From Orientallactaga sibirica (lineage: Eukaryota > Chordata > Mammalia > Rodentia > Dipodidae): a stretch of 64,000 nucleotides of DNA. Where the stretch lies: positions 8,218,001 to 8,282,000 of the forward strand of contig JAEOAD010000031.1 of assembly GCA_036365145.1 (NCBI GenBank), written 5' to 3'. Within the stretch, counting starts at the first letter, position 1. Each line of letters starts with the position of its first letter. Of the stretch, positions 35,211 to 47,302 are shown piece by piece. Both the position numbers and the translations under genes were made by a program. The notes under the pieces were generated by a model. The model was not told the DNA's origin, did not search any database, and worked only from the letters and a program-made list of their open reading frames with translations.

Positions 35211-35382
35211 TTTGTTGTTGTTGTTGTTGTTGTTGTTGTTTTTGAGGTAGGGTCTTGTTCTGACCCAGGCTGACCTGGAATTCACTATGTGGTCTCAGGC
35301 TGGCTTTCAACTTATAGTGATCCTCCTACCTGTGCCTCCCAAATGCTGGGATTAAAGGCGTGCGCCACCACGCCTGTCGGGA
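35211..35382 (-). repeat. B1 SINE with (TTG)n tail
   Basis: The (TTG)n run at 35212-35240 is the tail. 'gaggtagggtcttgttctga', 'gacctggaattcactatgtg' and 'aaaggcgtgcgccaccacgc' follow. Confidence 0.92.
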
Positions 35383-36536
35383 AATAACTTTTATGGCCAC
35401 AGAACGTCTTATTCATGGTTCAACCAAAGGATGCTGAGTTATGTACCATCATGAGCACCCAAGAGACAAAGCAAAGCAAAGCAAAGGTGAGGAAAGCAGT
35501 GTCTGTAGCCACTCATTATCCCCAGACACAGGGAAAGGGGCAAAGCCATAGACCAGTGGCCACAGCAGACCTGCCAGGACATATCCAGGTAGAGTCTTTC
35601 TTTAGCATCTAGACCATTTCAAGAGAGGCACTGGTGTGGTTACTAAGCAGGCCCATGGGTCATAGATTTTCTAGTGACTAGCTAGAGCTAGCACCATTTA
35701 ATTGCCTTCCATTTTCTGTCATAGGGTTTACTGGCTTACCTGGCTGAACTCAGATTTATGGTGGTAGTGATGAATGTAAGGGGTGGCTTACTGTTTTGTT
35801 TCTGCTAGTTTTTCTTTTCAGAGAATATATTTAATTACCCTGTGTGTGTTGATCTCTATGGGCTTTTCCAGGTCTTGGGAAACTATATCTGACCAGAATA
35901 TACACGTTGTGCTTTCTCGGCTTGCACTTAGCATTTCTTCTGTGACTTAAAGAGAAAAATCAACCACAACAAAAAACTTAAAAAAGAACAGAGTCTAAAT
36001 GGTACATCTTAGTCCTTGTTTCAACAATGGTGAACAGGTGCTCTTTTCGTCTGGGAGAGTGAGAAATTAACCCCATCTCATTTCTCTGGGTGTTGGGGAA
36101 GGATTTAAAGAAGTGGGAGTCAATGGAAAATGCCCCAGGTCCAGATATCTTCAGTTCCTCCTCTGTGAATTTAAGCTAGGTTGTTAGCTGAGACATAGAA
36201 AGAAGATGTTTTTGGTTCCAAGGAAGCATGAAATGAGAGAGGATAGCTACCCCTGTGACAGCTCTGCACAGCAGGGTAAGACCACATATGACACTGCCTA
36301 TGGGTAGAAATACACTGGCTACCCAGAGCAGAGTGAGTGGATCCCATCTTCAGGCTTCATTGTTCAGAAGGTCCTGATGTGTACTCAGCCTTCCTTCCTT
36401 AGTCTTTTGAAAGGCATAAGCAGGCTTTCCTAAGCTTAGAAAGATGCACCCCACAGTCTTTTCCATATTGGAAGACATGGCATGTCAAGGGAATTCTTAG
36501 GTTTGGAACTAATGTTCAATCATATATATATATTTG

Positions 36537-36680
36537 GTTTTGAGGTAGGGTTTCACTCTAGTCCAGGTTGGCCTGGAATTCACTATGTAGTCTCAGGGTG
36601 GCCTCAAACTTATGGTGATTCTCCTGCCTCTGCCTCCCGAGTGCTGGCATTAAAGGCATGCTCCACCATGCCTGGTTCAC
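36537..36680 (-). repeat. B1 SINE
   Basis: 'gaggtagggtttcactctag', 'ggcctggaattcactatgta' and 'catgctccaccatgcctgg'. It is directly followed by a minus-strand tRNA-type SINE. Confidence 0.9.
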
Positions 36681-36689
36681 TTCCTAATA

Positions 36690-36912
36690 TTTTTAAAAAT
36701 ATTTTTATTTTTATTTATTTATTTGAGAGAGAGATACAGAAATAGGCAGGGAGAGAAAGAGAGAGAAAGAACAGGGCCTCCAGCCGTTGCAAACTCCAGA
36801 TGCGTGCACCCCCTTGTGCATCTGGCTTATGTGGATCCTTGGGACTTGAACCTGGGTCCTTTGTCTTTGCAGGCAAGCACCTTAACTGCTAAGCCATCTC
36901 TCCAACTCTCAC
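36690..36912 (-). repeat. tRNA-derived SINE (B2-type)
   Basis: ATTT tail, GA tract, 'gttgcaaactccagatgcgt', 'gtgcatctggcttatgtgga' and 'gctaagccatctctccaact'. Confidence 0.9.
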
Positions 36913-37659
36913 TTCCTAATATTTAACCTTCATTATCAGTCAGCAGTAGGTGGCTTCGATTTATTTTCCTCTAACCTCTGTTCAATTTTTCAGTTTTAAA
37001 AATGAGAACAAAATATTTACTCAACAGTTATGTTGATGTTAAGCAAGTTACTTTGTGTAAAGAGCCTGCAATGCAATACTTAACTAGATGAGCTGGGTTT
37101 TTCTTTTTTCTTTTTTTTTCCCCCCTATCTCCTTTGTGCTCCTCACACTCAAGGCAAGACTACTCTGGAGACAGTCCAATTTCCAGATTCAGTTCTTGAG
37201 TTATAATGAGGGCCTCCTGACCACTGGAAAATAAATTAGACTCATGTATCTGTCCAAAAGGAGTAGGGTGACGTTGACCACCTCAGGAAAATTTCCTTCC
37301 AGAAGTTTCAACTTCCACAGGAATACTGGGTCGTCAGTACATGAGTCACCTTTGGGTCCGTGCATCTGTGGTTGGGATTCTGAATCCTAGAGCTAAGGCC
37401 ACGTTTGAGAGAGTTATGTAAGACTTTGCTGTTAAGTGTACACCGGCTGCAGCCCTAAGGAATGTGGTGATGTATCAGATAGAGACAAAGCTGAATGCTT
37501 TCTGCAGCTCAGGTCAAGTCTGTACCTCTGTGCTGTCCTTGACGACCAGGGTGAGTCTCTCTCCCTGTGCTTCCTCTCTCGGTGAGGATTTCAGAGTGTC
37601 TCCAAGAGGTCAGGAGGAGGGGCAAAGATAGGCCTCTCCTTCTTATATTTTCTCCTTTT

Positions 37660-37957
37660 TTTTTTTTTTAATTTTTAAAATTATTTTATTTATTTTTGGA
37701 GAGAGACACAGAGAGAGAGAGACAGACAGAGAGGGAGAGGGAGACAGATAGAGATGGGTGCACCAGCAGTGTCTCAGCTGCTGTGAACGAAATCCAGATG
37801 TGTGCACCCCCTTGTGGACAAGTGCGTCATTGCGCCCTTGCGTCACTTTGCATCTGGCTAAACGTGGGACCTGGAGATTGGAACCACTGGAGATTGGAAC
37901 CAGCGTTCTTAGGCTTAGCAGGCAGGTGCCTTAACCGCTAAGCCATCTCTCCAACCC
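37660..37957 (-). repeat. tRNA-derived SINE, long variant
   Basis: T-run and ATTT tail, GA tract, 'gctgctgtgaacgaaatcca', 'gcatctggctaaacgtggg' and the duplicated 'ggagattggaacc' segment, ending in gctaagccatctctccaacc. Confidence 0.9.
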
Positions 37958-38151
37958 TCCTTTTCTTTTTTAATTTCTGAAAGCACAGAGGCGCCATCTG
38001 GATTGTGCATAAGTGGTACGCAAATGATTTACAAAGGTGAACTGCCAAATTTTCTGTTACACATTGAGATAGAGAAAACAAACAAGCCTGAATCAAGCAT
38101 CAGAGCCACTTGTTCCCTCCCCTTAAGATGGTGCTGGGCGAGACTCGTCAT

Positions 38152-38159
38152 CCTCCTTG

Positions 38160-38191
<32 letters not shown>

Positions 38192-38199
38192 CTCCTGCG
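38152..38199. repeat. (CCT)n-rich pyrimidine tract
   Basis: 'cctcctcctcctcttcctcc' and flanking CCT/CTT units, about 48 bp. It yields a spurious arginine/lysine- or leucine-rich open frame. Confidence 0.9.
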
Positions 38200-39034
38200 G
38201 TTCACTGATGCTTCTAAGATTGCCTGGGAACTGGCTTGGACAAAGGCAACTTTAGGGTACAACATTCCTTTCTCAGAACATCAGAGAACACAGAGGTTGG
38301 TGATCAAATCTAGACCTAGAGAAAAATGTAGGCATTCTGGTGGGGAGGAGCTTGGGACTCCATAACAGACATATTTTCAGATACTGTTATTGGAGGTGAT
38401 CTAATGGGGTCAGGGAGGGATGAGATTGGAGGGGACTGCTGATCCAGAGACCCAGGAGTGGGCTAAGTGTCTCTCCTGGGTGCCTAGCGCAGTACCTGTC
38501 ACTTGGTAGACTGTCAGCAAAAAACATCAGCAAAGGAAGTCAGAATGTGAATCCAGAGTTAGGCAGGCAATGGTTCCGATTAGACTGGAAGAAGCCCACA
38601 GAGGCAATCAAATACCCACTGTGATGGTGTAAACCTTTGGAGACTGTGAAGGGAACTCATCACCAGGCAGCTAAAGAATGCAAGTAGCCTCTAGGGAGAC
38701 TGTCCTGAACAGCCAGGTCAATAGTAATCTTGAGCCCAGGATGACCACTGTAAAGATACAAGTGGGGTTCTGGTAGGGAATGGAGTCAAGTATTTTGGGA
38801 GAAGAGAAGAGGCGTATCTGCAAATCCAGACAAACATTCATGTGGAGCCATACAGCAGGTCTGGAAGCTGGTGATACAGCTTTGGATTCAATGAAGGGGA
38901 GTTTTGACCAAGGTGCTCAGCAACTCCTAGACAGAATTCGAGTAGAATGTAGGAATAATTTAGGATAAGCCAATTTGGCTGGTAGAATATTAAGGATATC
39001 AGGGGACAACCCTATCAATGATGAAAATTATAGG

Positions 39035-39215
39035 CTCCTGGGCTCACACGGCCTGGTTTGAATCTCTGTTGTTATAACTCTGGGTGAGTTGCTTGTCCTT
39101 TCTGTGCCTCCAACTGTAAAGTGGGTCTAGTAGTCCTAATCGCATGAATTTACTGTAAGGATGATTAGTTAATGCATATGAACCTCTTTGAGTGATAATG
39201 GCTCAATAAATATTA
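39035..39215 (+). repeat. MIR, nearly full length
   Basis: 'gcctggtttgaatctctgtt', 'gggtgagttgcttgtccttt', 'ctgtgcctccaactgtaaag' and 'ggctcaataaatattagtca' follow the MIR consensus order. Confidence 0.85.
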
Positions 39216-39719
39216 GTCACTGATACTATTAATAGAAACTAAACTGTAATCCTTCTCTCGTTCCAAAATGGGTATTATGAACAAGGCATTTGTAAGGGTT
39301 TTAGTTAAGGCCAACTGCTGTAACAAATAGATGGGAAAATAGGCAATGGTTCAAACACAAATGGGAGTGTGAGCAGGTGAACTCAGTAGAGGACTAGTCC
39401 TCTTCCACATGGCATGGAGGCTAATAGAGGTCTTTCCTTTCCCGTAGTCACCCTGGGCACCCATGCCCCTCATAAACAGCGGCCTTGTTTGAGGGGATTT
39501 GTTCCTGTGGGTTCAGGCATTAGGCATTCCTGAGCAGACCCAGGAGTCAAGGGAAGGAAAAGAGACACTGACTGCTGAAAGATGAAGTTCTCATGGAATT
39601 CTCCAGTGACCAGAGCCCAGTTCCTGGGCCCATTTTTTTTTTTCTGCTTTTGAAATGTTCTAATAATTTGTTACTCATGTTCTTATATATTACATAGAGA
39701 ACAACAAAGAAGATTTGTG

Positions 39720-40000
39720 CTCCATTCTGAGAAACATAATTGCTCCATTTTAAAATAAAAATTTTGGAGTAATTTTAGAACTACAGAAAAGTAACAAAGA
39801 TAGTAGAGCTCTCATTTACCCTTCATCCAATTTTTTCTACTGCTGATATTATACATAATCATGGTACCTTTGTTAAAGAAGAGGATTAACAGTAGCACAA
39901 ATTATTTCTTAAACTTCAAACTATTTAAATTTTTTCAGTTTTTCATTAGTGTCCTTTCTACAGTCCCGGTAGCTCAGCTTGCTACATTGCAATTAATCAA
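39720..40000 (+). repeat. Possible old L1 3'-end fragment
   Basis: 'attttggagtaattttagaa' with 'ctacagaaaagtaacaaaga' and 'tagtagagctctcatttacc' resembles the 3' untranslated part of ancient mammalian L1s. The family is remembered, not searched. Confidence 0.45.
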
Positions 40001-40833
40001 TTCTTATGTAAGGGCAATGGGACTGTATCCAAGGACACACTTGATGCCCCTTCAGGAAGTCCCACGGTCCATTGGATGGGATGCATGTTCTATGAGACGC
40101 TCTCCTACAACAGAGCTCCTGAGAGTTGCTCTTTTGTGAGCAGCTAGTGATTCTAGCCTTTTAGAACTGTGTGGTCCCACCTTCAGAAGGCACATGGGCA
40201 GAGCTTTGATTGGCAGGCTGGAGGAAGGCGTACAGTCTTCTTAGAGTTTAAGTATCTATACCACATATTTTTTATTTTTTGTCTGCTCTGGTAGAATGTG
40301 CACGGTACTAATTAAGAGACAGGACCAAAGCGTTGGTCTCTGGAAAGACGGGTGTCATGCCATGTTCTTCTGAAGTGAGTTGAGGAAAGCAACTTGAATG
40401 CTAACACCCATTGATCTTCACAGTGGTGCAGAGGAAAAGGAACTCGGAGGAAGGGGTGGGATAGCTAATTATAATAGGTATTAATGTCTGTTTCCTCGAT
40501 TAGAGCCAGTTGATCTGCACACTAATTATCTATAAAATACCAGACATTTTGGAATACAGAAGTTAGCTGTGGGACAGAACTGATGTTCCTAAACCTTGGT
40601 CTGTGTCTGTCGCTTGAGTTACAGACATCACTTCCATTTATAGCACCTGGAGTTTGGGTTCCGATTTTGTGTGTCTCTTTTATATTTTGTTTTCTATGAG
40701 GTGAAATTCTTAAGTTCTTGTGATAGTTGAGAAGGAGGCTGAGTTTTCTTTCTTTCTTTCTTTTTTTGAAGAACAGGAGAAAGGCACAGCCAAAGGAACA
40801 AGAATAAGCCCAAATCACCTTACGGTGCCTCTA

Positions 40834-41056
40834 ATAATTTTTAAAATTATTTTTATTTATTTACTTGCAAGGAGGGAAGGAGGAAGGATGAGAGAGACAG
40901 AATGGGCATGCCAGGACCTCTTGCCACTGCAGATGAACTCATGAACTCCAGACACATGCACCACATTGTTCATCTGGCTTTATGTGGGGAATCAAACCTG
41001 GGCCATTAGGCTTTGTAAGTAAGCACCTTTAACCACTGAGCAATCTCTCAAGTCCC
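40834..41056 (-). repeat. tRNA-derived SINE (B2-type)
   Basis: ATTT tail, 'ctccagacacatgcaccaca', 'tgttcatctggctttatgtg', 'aaaccactgagcaatctct'-like head complement. Confidence 0.82.
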
Positions 41057-41394
41057 ACTCTCTACTATTTCTTTGACCCTTAGACCATAGTACTTCAACA
41101 TCCCAGGCCTTCCTGAAGATAGATATAAGAGAAAAACTGCACGCTTTAAATGGGCTTTTGTTCATACCACCTGCTATCTTCTTTGCGATATTTAGTCTAA
41201 TAGGTTACAGGATTATATGGCAGAATTTCTTTTTTTTTCCCCCAAGAATGAGAATTGCCTGAATCTTCCTTCCATCTCTGTACTTCCATATCACTTTCCT
41301 AGCCCGTTTTGCCCTTCATCTCAGTACAGTGATATCCACTTGCAACTCAAGCATCTCATAGTGCCATAAGCTAATGTGGGGCGGTACTTGGTGG

Positions 41395-41428
41395 TTTATG
41401 TCATGGGACAGTTTATGTCATGGGACAG
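41395..41428 (+). repeat. 17-bp tandem duplication
   Basis: tttatgtcatgggacag occurs twice head to tail without mismatch. Confidence 0.97.
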
Positions 41429-41678
41429 ATGACACAGGGAGAGTATGATGACCAGCAAACAGACTGTAACAATAAACTGAGGAAGTTATCTCAGGCATTC
41501 ACTTCCAAAAGGCCTAGGAATACTGTCTTGGGGAGAATGCTCCTATCTTTATTTGTTGACCCTTAGTCCCCAGTAACTACTGTGGAAGCTAGAGGCCAGA
41601 AAGCCCAAGTTCAGCCACTACTATGACTACTGATAGGGGTCCCATCCTGTTCATGCCTGTATTCTAAGTTTATCATTT

Positions 41679-41901
41679 AAAAAAATATTTATTTATTTAT
41701 TTATTTTTGAGAGACAGGAAAAGAGGCAGAGAGCGAGAGAATGAGAGCAAGCATGGCAGGGATCCCAGTCACTACAAATGAACTCCAGATGCATGTGCTA
41801 CCTTGTGCATCTCTGGCTTATGTGGGTCCTGGGGAATCGAACCTGTGTCCTTTGGCTTTGCAGGTAAGTGCCTTAAAACTGCTAAGCCATCTCTCCAGCC
41901 C
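41679..41901 (-). repeat. tRNA-derived SINE (B2-type)
   Basis: ATTT tail, GA tract, 'aatgaactccagatgcatgt', 'gtgcatctctggcttatgtg' and 'gctaagccatctctccagcc'. Confidence 0.9.
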
Positions 41902-42506
41902 TAAGTGTAAGTTTATCATTTGTAAAATGGGCACCTCCTGTTTTTCTTCTCCACTATCTTGACTACCTCATCTCATCACAAGTGCTGGGCACACCAATAG
42001 CATTATTTTCTGCCTTCTATGGACACCTGGTTGAGAGTTTGAGGGATATGCTGAAGGTTCTTTTCCAATTCATAGAGGCTTTACTCCTCCTTTTCCCAGA
42101 ACAGGAGGAAAGGACTGGGACCTAGTTCAGTCACTGCAGTGACATTGATTTTAAATTAGAGTTCATGATTCTCAAATCATAGGGTTGAATTAGGTGATCA
42201 GCTTTCCAATACAATTTTACAGCAATGAAACCACATCTTCAAATAAATCTTACTAAAACAGATATGCAGACAGACAGAGAGACCAGTGCTTTGGCAGAAA
42301 AGCACAGAGCCACTGGGGTTGACGTGGACGCAGAAAGCACCAGTACCTTCTCCCACCCCTTGCCTGCCCCCGTTGTAGCACTCTTAAACCACTTGTATGT
42401 GCCAGGGTGTTTTTCGTGACCCAGAGCACTGAGCACTGGGGCTTGGTCAGCAGGGTTCCCAGCAAGGATCTAGGACAACTGTTCCAGCTGCATAAAATAG
42501 TGAAAG

Positions 42507-42709
42507 TAGGGCTGGAGAGATTGTTTAGTCATTAAGGCACTTGCCTGTTTGGCCTAAGGACCAAGGTTCGATTCCTCAGGACCCATGTAAGCCTGATGTG
42601 CAAGGTGGCGCAACCATCTGAAGTTCATTTGCAGTGGCTAGAGGACCTGGTATGCCCATCCTTTCACTCTTAAATAAATAAATAAATGAATAAATAGGTA
42701 AATAAAATT
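42507..42709 (+). repeat. tRNA-derived SINE (B2-type)
   Basis: 'gggctggagagattgtttag', 'cacttgcctgtttggcctaa', 'aaggttcgattcctcagga' (B box) and an AAAT tail. Confidence 0.9.
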
Positions 42710-42970
42710 TGTGACAGTGATACAAGAGTGAAGCCCAGGGAAGCAGTGAATCACGAAGTCCGCCCTTGGGCCCCTCTGCTCTCCCATCTTAGAGGCTCAC
42801 CAGTTAATGGGATGAGTTTTCACACCAAGCCAGCTGAAGGAGAAGGGCTCATTTTCACCTGCTTGGTTTGGGCTTTCACACAGCCTGTACTAGATCCCTC
42901 ACTGATCCCCTGAAGAAAACAAGGGTCTTCTGAGATCTTTTCAAAGAAGCAAGAGTTTAGGAATTGCTGG

Positions 42971-43251
42971 CTTTTTTTTTTTTTTTTTTTTTTTTTTAGA
43001 TTTCCCTTCAAAAGGAAAACAAAACCCCAAAGCTTTTTTTCTAAATATATATTTTTTATTTATTTGAGATAGAGAATGAGGGAGAGAGAGAGAGAGAGAG
43101 AATAGGCACACCAGGGCCTCTACACTGCAAACTAATTCCAGATACATGCTCCCTCTTGTGCATCTGGCTTATGTGGGCCCTGGAGAATTAAACCGGGATC
43201 CTTTGGCTTTGCAGGCAAATGCTTTAACTGCTAAGCCATCTCTGCAGCTCC
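42971..43251 (-). repeat. T-run and tRNA-derived SINE
   Basis: A run of about 27 T at 42971-42998 precedes a minus-strand SINE starting near 43041: ATTT tail, GA tract, 'gtgcatctggcttatgtggg', 'gctaagccatctctgcagct'. Confidence 0.87.
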
Positions 43252-43611
43252 ACCCCCAAAGCTTCTTTGTTGTTGTCTTGAAGATGAGGAATAGAGCTTC
43301 TGAGATGGTTGGGTGATGTCTTCTAAACCATGAGATTCTTCAATACTAAGGTCTGTGTTTGAGTGCTTATACACCCCTAAGATGAGCAATGCCATTCTTC
43401 ATTTGTTAAACCTTGTTGAAGAAGGTGAATTTCTAGCCCATGTACCAAATTCCATAGCCATTGACAAAGCACAGTGCAGAATGATTTCAATTTCCTATGT
43501 GCAAGGATGACCAGAACACAGTCTGTATTTCCAAGAAAATTTAAACTTCATAGGGACTATGATTGGATGAAAATTTCTAGCATTACCTCTTTACCAAAAG
43601 GTAGCTTAGAG

Positions 43612-43780
43612 GCTGGGCTTGGTGGTGCATGCCTTTAATCCCAGCATTTGGGAGGCAGAGGTAAGAGAATCGCCATGAATTAGAGGACAGCCTAAGACTG
43701 CATAGTGAATTCCAGGTCAGCCTGGAAGAGTGAGACCCTACCTCGAAAAACCAAAAAAAAAAAAAAAAAAAAAAAAAAAG
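43612..43780 (+). repeat. B1 SINE with long A tail
   Basis: 'aggctgggcttggtggtgca', 'gcctttaatcccagcatttg', 'gagtgagaccctacctcgaa' and about 28 A. The unbroken tail suggests recent insertion. Confidence 0.93.
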
Positions 43781-44494
43781 CCCATCTAAAATAGAGGGAG
43801 CTCTGGGTGTTGAGGAGCCAGTTGGCAATTAGTGCATCACATCAGGAGGTCACTCCAAGTCCAAGTCTGGGAGAGGATAGTGTGAAAAGGGTGTGGACAC
43901 AAGTTAATGAAGAGAGCAGCCTAGACTGATGTGGCATTTGACTGGACAAAGTTGGGGGTGGGTGGGAGCTGCATGGAGGCGATTGTCAAAGAGGAGGAGG
44001 AGAAGGGTCATGATGGTTATTCTAGAAAGGCTAACTTGACTTGGATATTAGATGGACCACTGTGGGTAGTTGTTTTGAGTTAGTTCACAGGTCCAGGCAA
44101 GAGGCCATGAAATCCTATGCCACAGCGGTAGCAGCAGGGGACAGAGGATTCCACTGGAATCACTGGGACACAGCAAGATGAACTGAAGGTCAGAGAGTGG
44201 GACTCAAATCCAACAGCACTGTTGGGTTGTAATCTTGAAAATGATGGGTTTTTAAAAGTGCGTGTTTTAGGCCATCAGGCTCTTCTGTGTTCCAAGAGGG
44301 TAAGAAACCGATGAGAAATGGAGAATCTTTGGACTTCAAAGAAACACGAAGCTGCAGCAAGCCTCAGATGTCTCTCTCACCCTAATGGCTCCAGGCAGAT
44401 GGCCTGCTCTCTCCTCCAGGGCTTCTTGACATTCTACAGGCTTTTCCCCACCTGTGGCAAAGGGAAGTCATCCAATGAGTGAGCTATCTTCTTC

Positions 44495-44711
44495 TTTTAA
44501 TCTTTATTTGCAAACAGAGAGAGACATGGAGAGAGAGAGAAGAGAGACAGACAGAGAGAATGAACACACCAGGGCCTGCAGCCGCTGCAAACAAACTCCA
44601 GATGCATATTCTCCTTGTGCATCTGGCTTTACGTGAGGACTAGGAAACTAAACCCAGGTGGTTAGGCTTTGCAGGCAAGCTCCTTAACCACTGAGCCATC
44701 TCTCTAGCCCT
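44495..44711 (-). repeat. tRNA-derived SINE (B2-type)
   Basis: 'gcaaacagagagagacatgg', 'caaactccagatgcatattc', 'tgtgcatctggctttacgtg' and 'ctgagccatctctctagccc'. Confidence 0.88.
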
Positions 44712-45814
44712 CTTTCTAATTTTTAACACTCTTTAGAAGTGGGATGTCCTCAATCATATCTAGCTAGAATCTTACCACATGTCGTTAATGGAGAAAATTG
44801 TGATGTAGCATAAAGCAAACATTATAAGACTCAGGACAAAATAAACTAAGGAGCTTGGTGTGACCAACATGGCTCTGTACTTTACATAGATAGCTGGTTC
44901 TATTTTATTCATCAGTTGTGTTCTGACTGATGGAGTCCTAAACCCTGCTGAAAAATAACATTATTCTAAGAGCAGTTTTCCAGTAGTCTCCTAAACTAGG
45001 TCTTATCCCTCGGTAATGTTGAGATCTGTGTATTCATTCTCCCCTGTCAAAGAAGGTGGCACATAAGTGGGGTAGATGTTATCATTGCCTGCCTGGTCTC
45101 CATGGGGACAAGGCAGGAAAATGGCCCAGCAGAAAATTCCAAGAGCCTTAGGCATGTTTTAATGGAGGCCATTCTGAAGAGGAGAGGGCAGGTTTCAGGA
45201 GGCCCCTGAGTGTGGCACTGGATCCCTTGCTTCTCCCTCCATATCTGTGGAGGGTGGTGATGGGTAGAACATAACAATCTTCGTTTTCCTTCCTGAGTGC
45301 AAAAGGCCCTTTGTTTTCTGAGACAAACAGAATATATAACATGTAAAAATACATAAATTTCCATACAAATACCTTCCTTACCAGCTGTAATTAAGATATT
45401 TGCATGGAAAGAGAACACTGTGTTCTCCTGGCTTCCTCCTGGTAGGGAATTATATTTCTCTCATAATCCGTGAAGCCCAAGAATTTGTGTGCTGTCCATG
45501 ACTAAAGTGGAGGAACAGGAAGAGGAGGCGGAAAAAGAGGAGGTAGACCTGGTCCCTTGATGCAGCAGCACTGGAAATGCAGTATTCTAAACACTCCTTT
45601 ACTCTTTTGTTGTTGTTGTTTTATTTTTGTTGTTGTTATTTTTCCAGACTTAGCTCATCCCATAGGGCAGACCTGAAGGTGGGGAGATACATAGCCTAAG
45701 AAAAGCTGGACAGAGCACCCGCAAACTCCTAAGACAGGCAGATACTCATTAGAATCTTTGAGCTTCTGCCTAGAGCTATGCAACATTAGGAGATGTACTG
45801 AAATTTTGGAAGCC

Positions 45815-45945
45815 TCAGACTTCTTATCTGAGAATAAAGGGAGAGTGAAAGAGAACAATTTCTTCTTTTGTGTGGGTTAAATAAGATAATGTATGCAAAT
45901 TGCCTGGTACCTATTATGCACTCAATAGATGGTTATTATTATTCA
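45815..45945 (+). repeat. MIR fragment
   Basis: 'ttaaataagataatgtatgc' and 'cctggtacctattatgcact' followed by 'caatagatggttattattat' are the 3' part of MIR. Confidence 0.7.
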
Positions 45946-47240
45946 ATGTAAGTGAATAAGGTAGAAATTATATATAAGAAAATTTAAATAAGTTACATGC
46001 CAAAGTATTTCCTGTAATGAGCCTTTGGTGTTGGATCCTGAAATTAAAGGGGAGAAGAGTCTACTTAAGAGAACTCAGGGAGATAGAAAGCAGTCTCTCA
46101 CTGTAGGACTGGTTTCAGGGTTTGATGTGTTAGAAGACCAGGACAAAAGAAGTGTAAGTGGCTGAGAAGGGCTTTATCATTGTGAAACTCCTAGTTCTTG
46201 CCAGTAACTAAGTTCTGTAAACCATGAACTATGAATTCCTCTCAAAACAAGCTGCCTGCTGTAGCTCTCATGTGCTGTCATCCCTCTCCTTTCCCCTAAC
46301 AATTTTGTCTTGGAGCCTTGGGGTTAGAACCAAGGCTGGTTAGATGCCAATGTCCCTCATTTCTTTTACCATTTATAATATGATGATGATGGTCTCTAGA
46401 TCTTATTATCATGCATAACATGAGGTAATGGATACAAAAGTTTGAATGCAACTGGTTTTATCCTCCTTCAGCAATACCAATATTACCAGCTCTATAGTAG
46501 GTGCTTGAGTGGAGTGAATGAATGGAGTTCATTAGTATCTCAACATTAATGAATAGGGGTTGTCAGTATACCAATCACCATGACAACCCTAGTTACCCCT
46601 TGTCCACTAAGTCTTGAGTCTATACAATTAGGTGGGACCTTTGACTTCTTGAACTTGGTCATTTTATTTCCGAATGAATCAATCCTAAACCTGCTTGTTG
46701 ATCTTTGTTGATCTTTCATGCCCTTGAGTCATTTCTGTTCTATAATTTTCTGAGACCTAACTTCCTCTGAAGGCAAGGCATTGCTATTTTTAGCAATGAT
46801 TTTTACATAGTAAGTACTTAGTAAAGGTACTTAGTATTAATACCTCTAATACTATGTGAGATGTTTTTAATGAATAAGAAATACTGTCTCCACTGCTCTA
46901 AACAGTCTTAAATGGATCTTCATGGGTCCATACTTGGCAGGTACCAATGGTCAGCATGTGGGGCCTCTGTGTAGGTGCATCTGGAAGATGCACTGGTGTC
47001 TCATAAATAAGAGCCTGCTGGGTGGATTCCCCACCAGTGCTTACCAGTGAAGAGAACTGAGTGTCTCACAGTGATTACAATGGGCATGAGACTGGATTTA
47101 GCCCAGAAGGACGATTTATTAATATAAACAGGGAGCTAGATTTAAAGGGCGATTTGATCAAAGCATTTACACTTAGGAAGTTAGCCTAGGTGGGGAGCCG
47201 GGACATACAAGAATACTTCTTAATTAGGCAGAAGTTAGAG

Positions 47241-47302
47241 CAAATGAGTCACAGGAGAAAAGTAATGGCATCAAATGAGTCACAGGAGAAAAGTAATGGC
47301 AT
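47241..47302 (+). repeat. Perfect 31-bp tandem duplication carrying two AP-1 motifs
   Basis: Two identical 31-bp units start at 47241 and 47272. Each begins caaatgagtcacaggagaaa, so TGAGTCA, the AP-1 consensus, occurs twice at 31-bp spacing. Confidence 0.97.
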
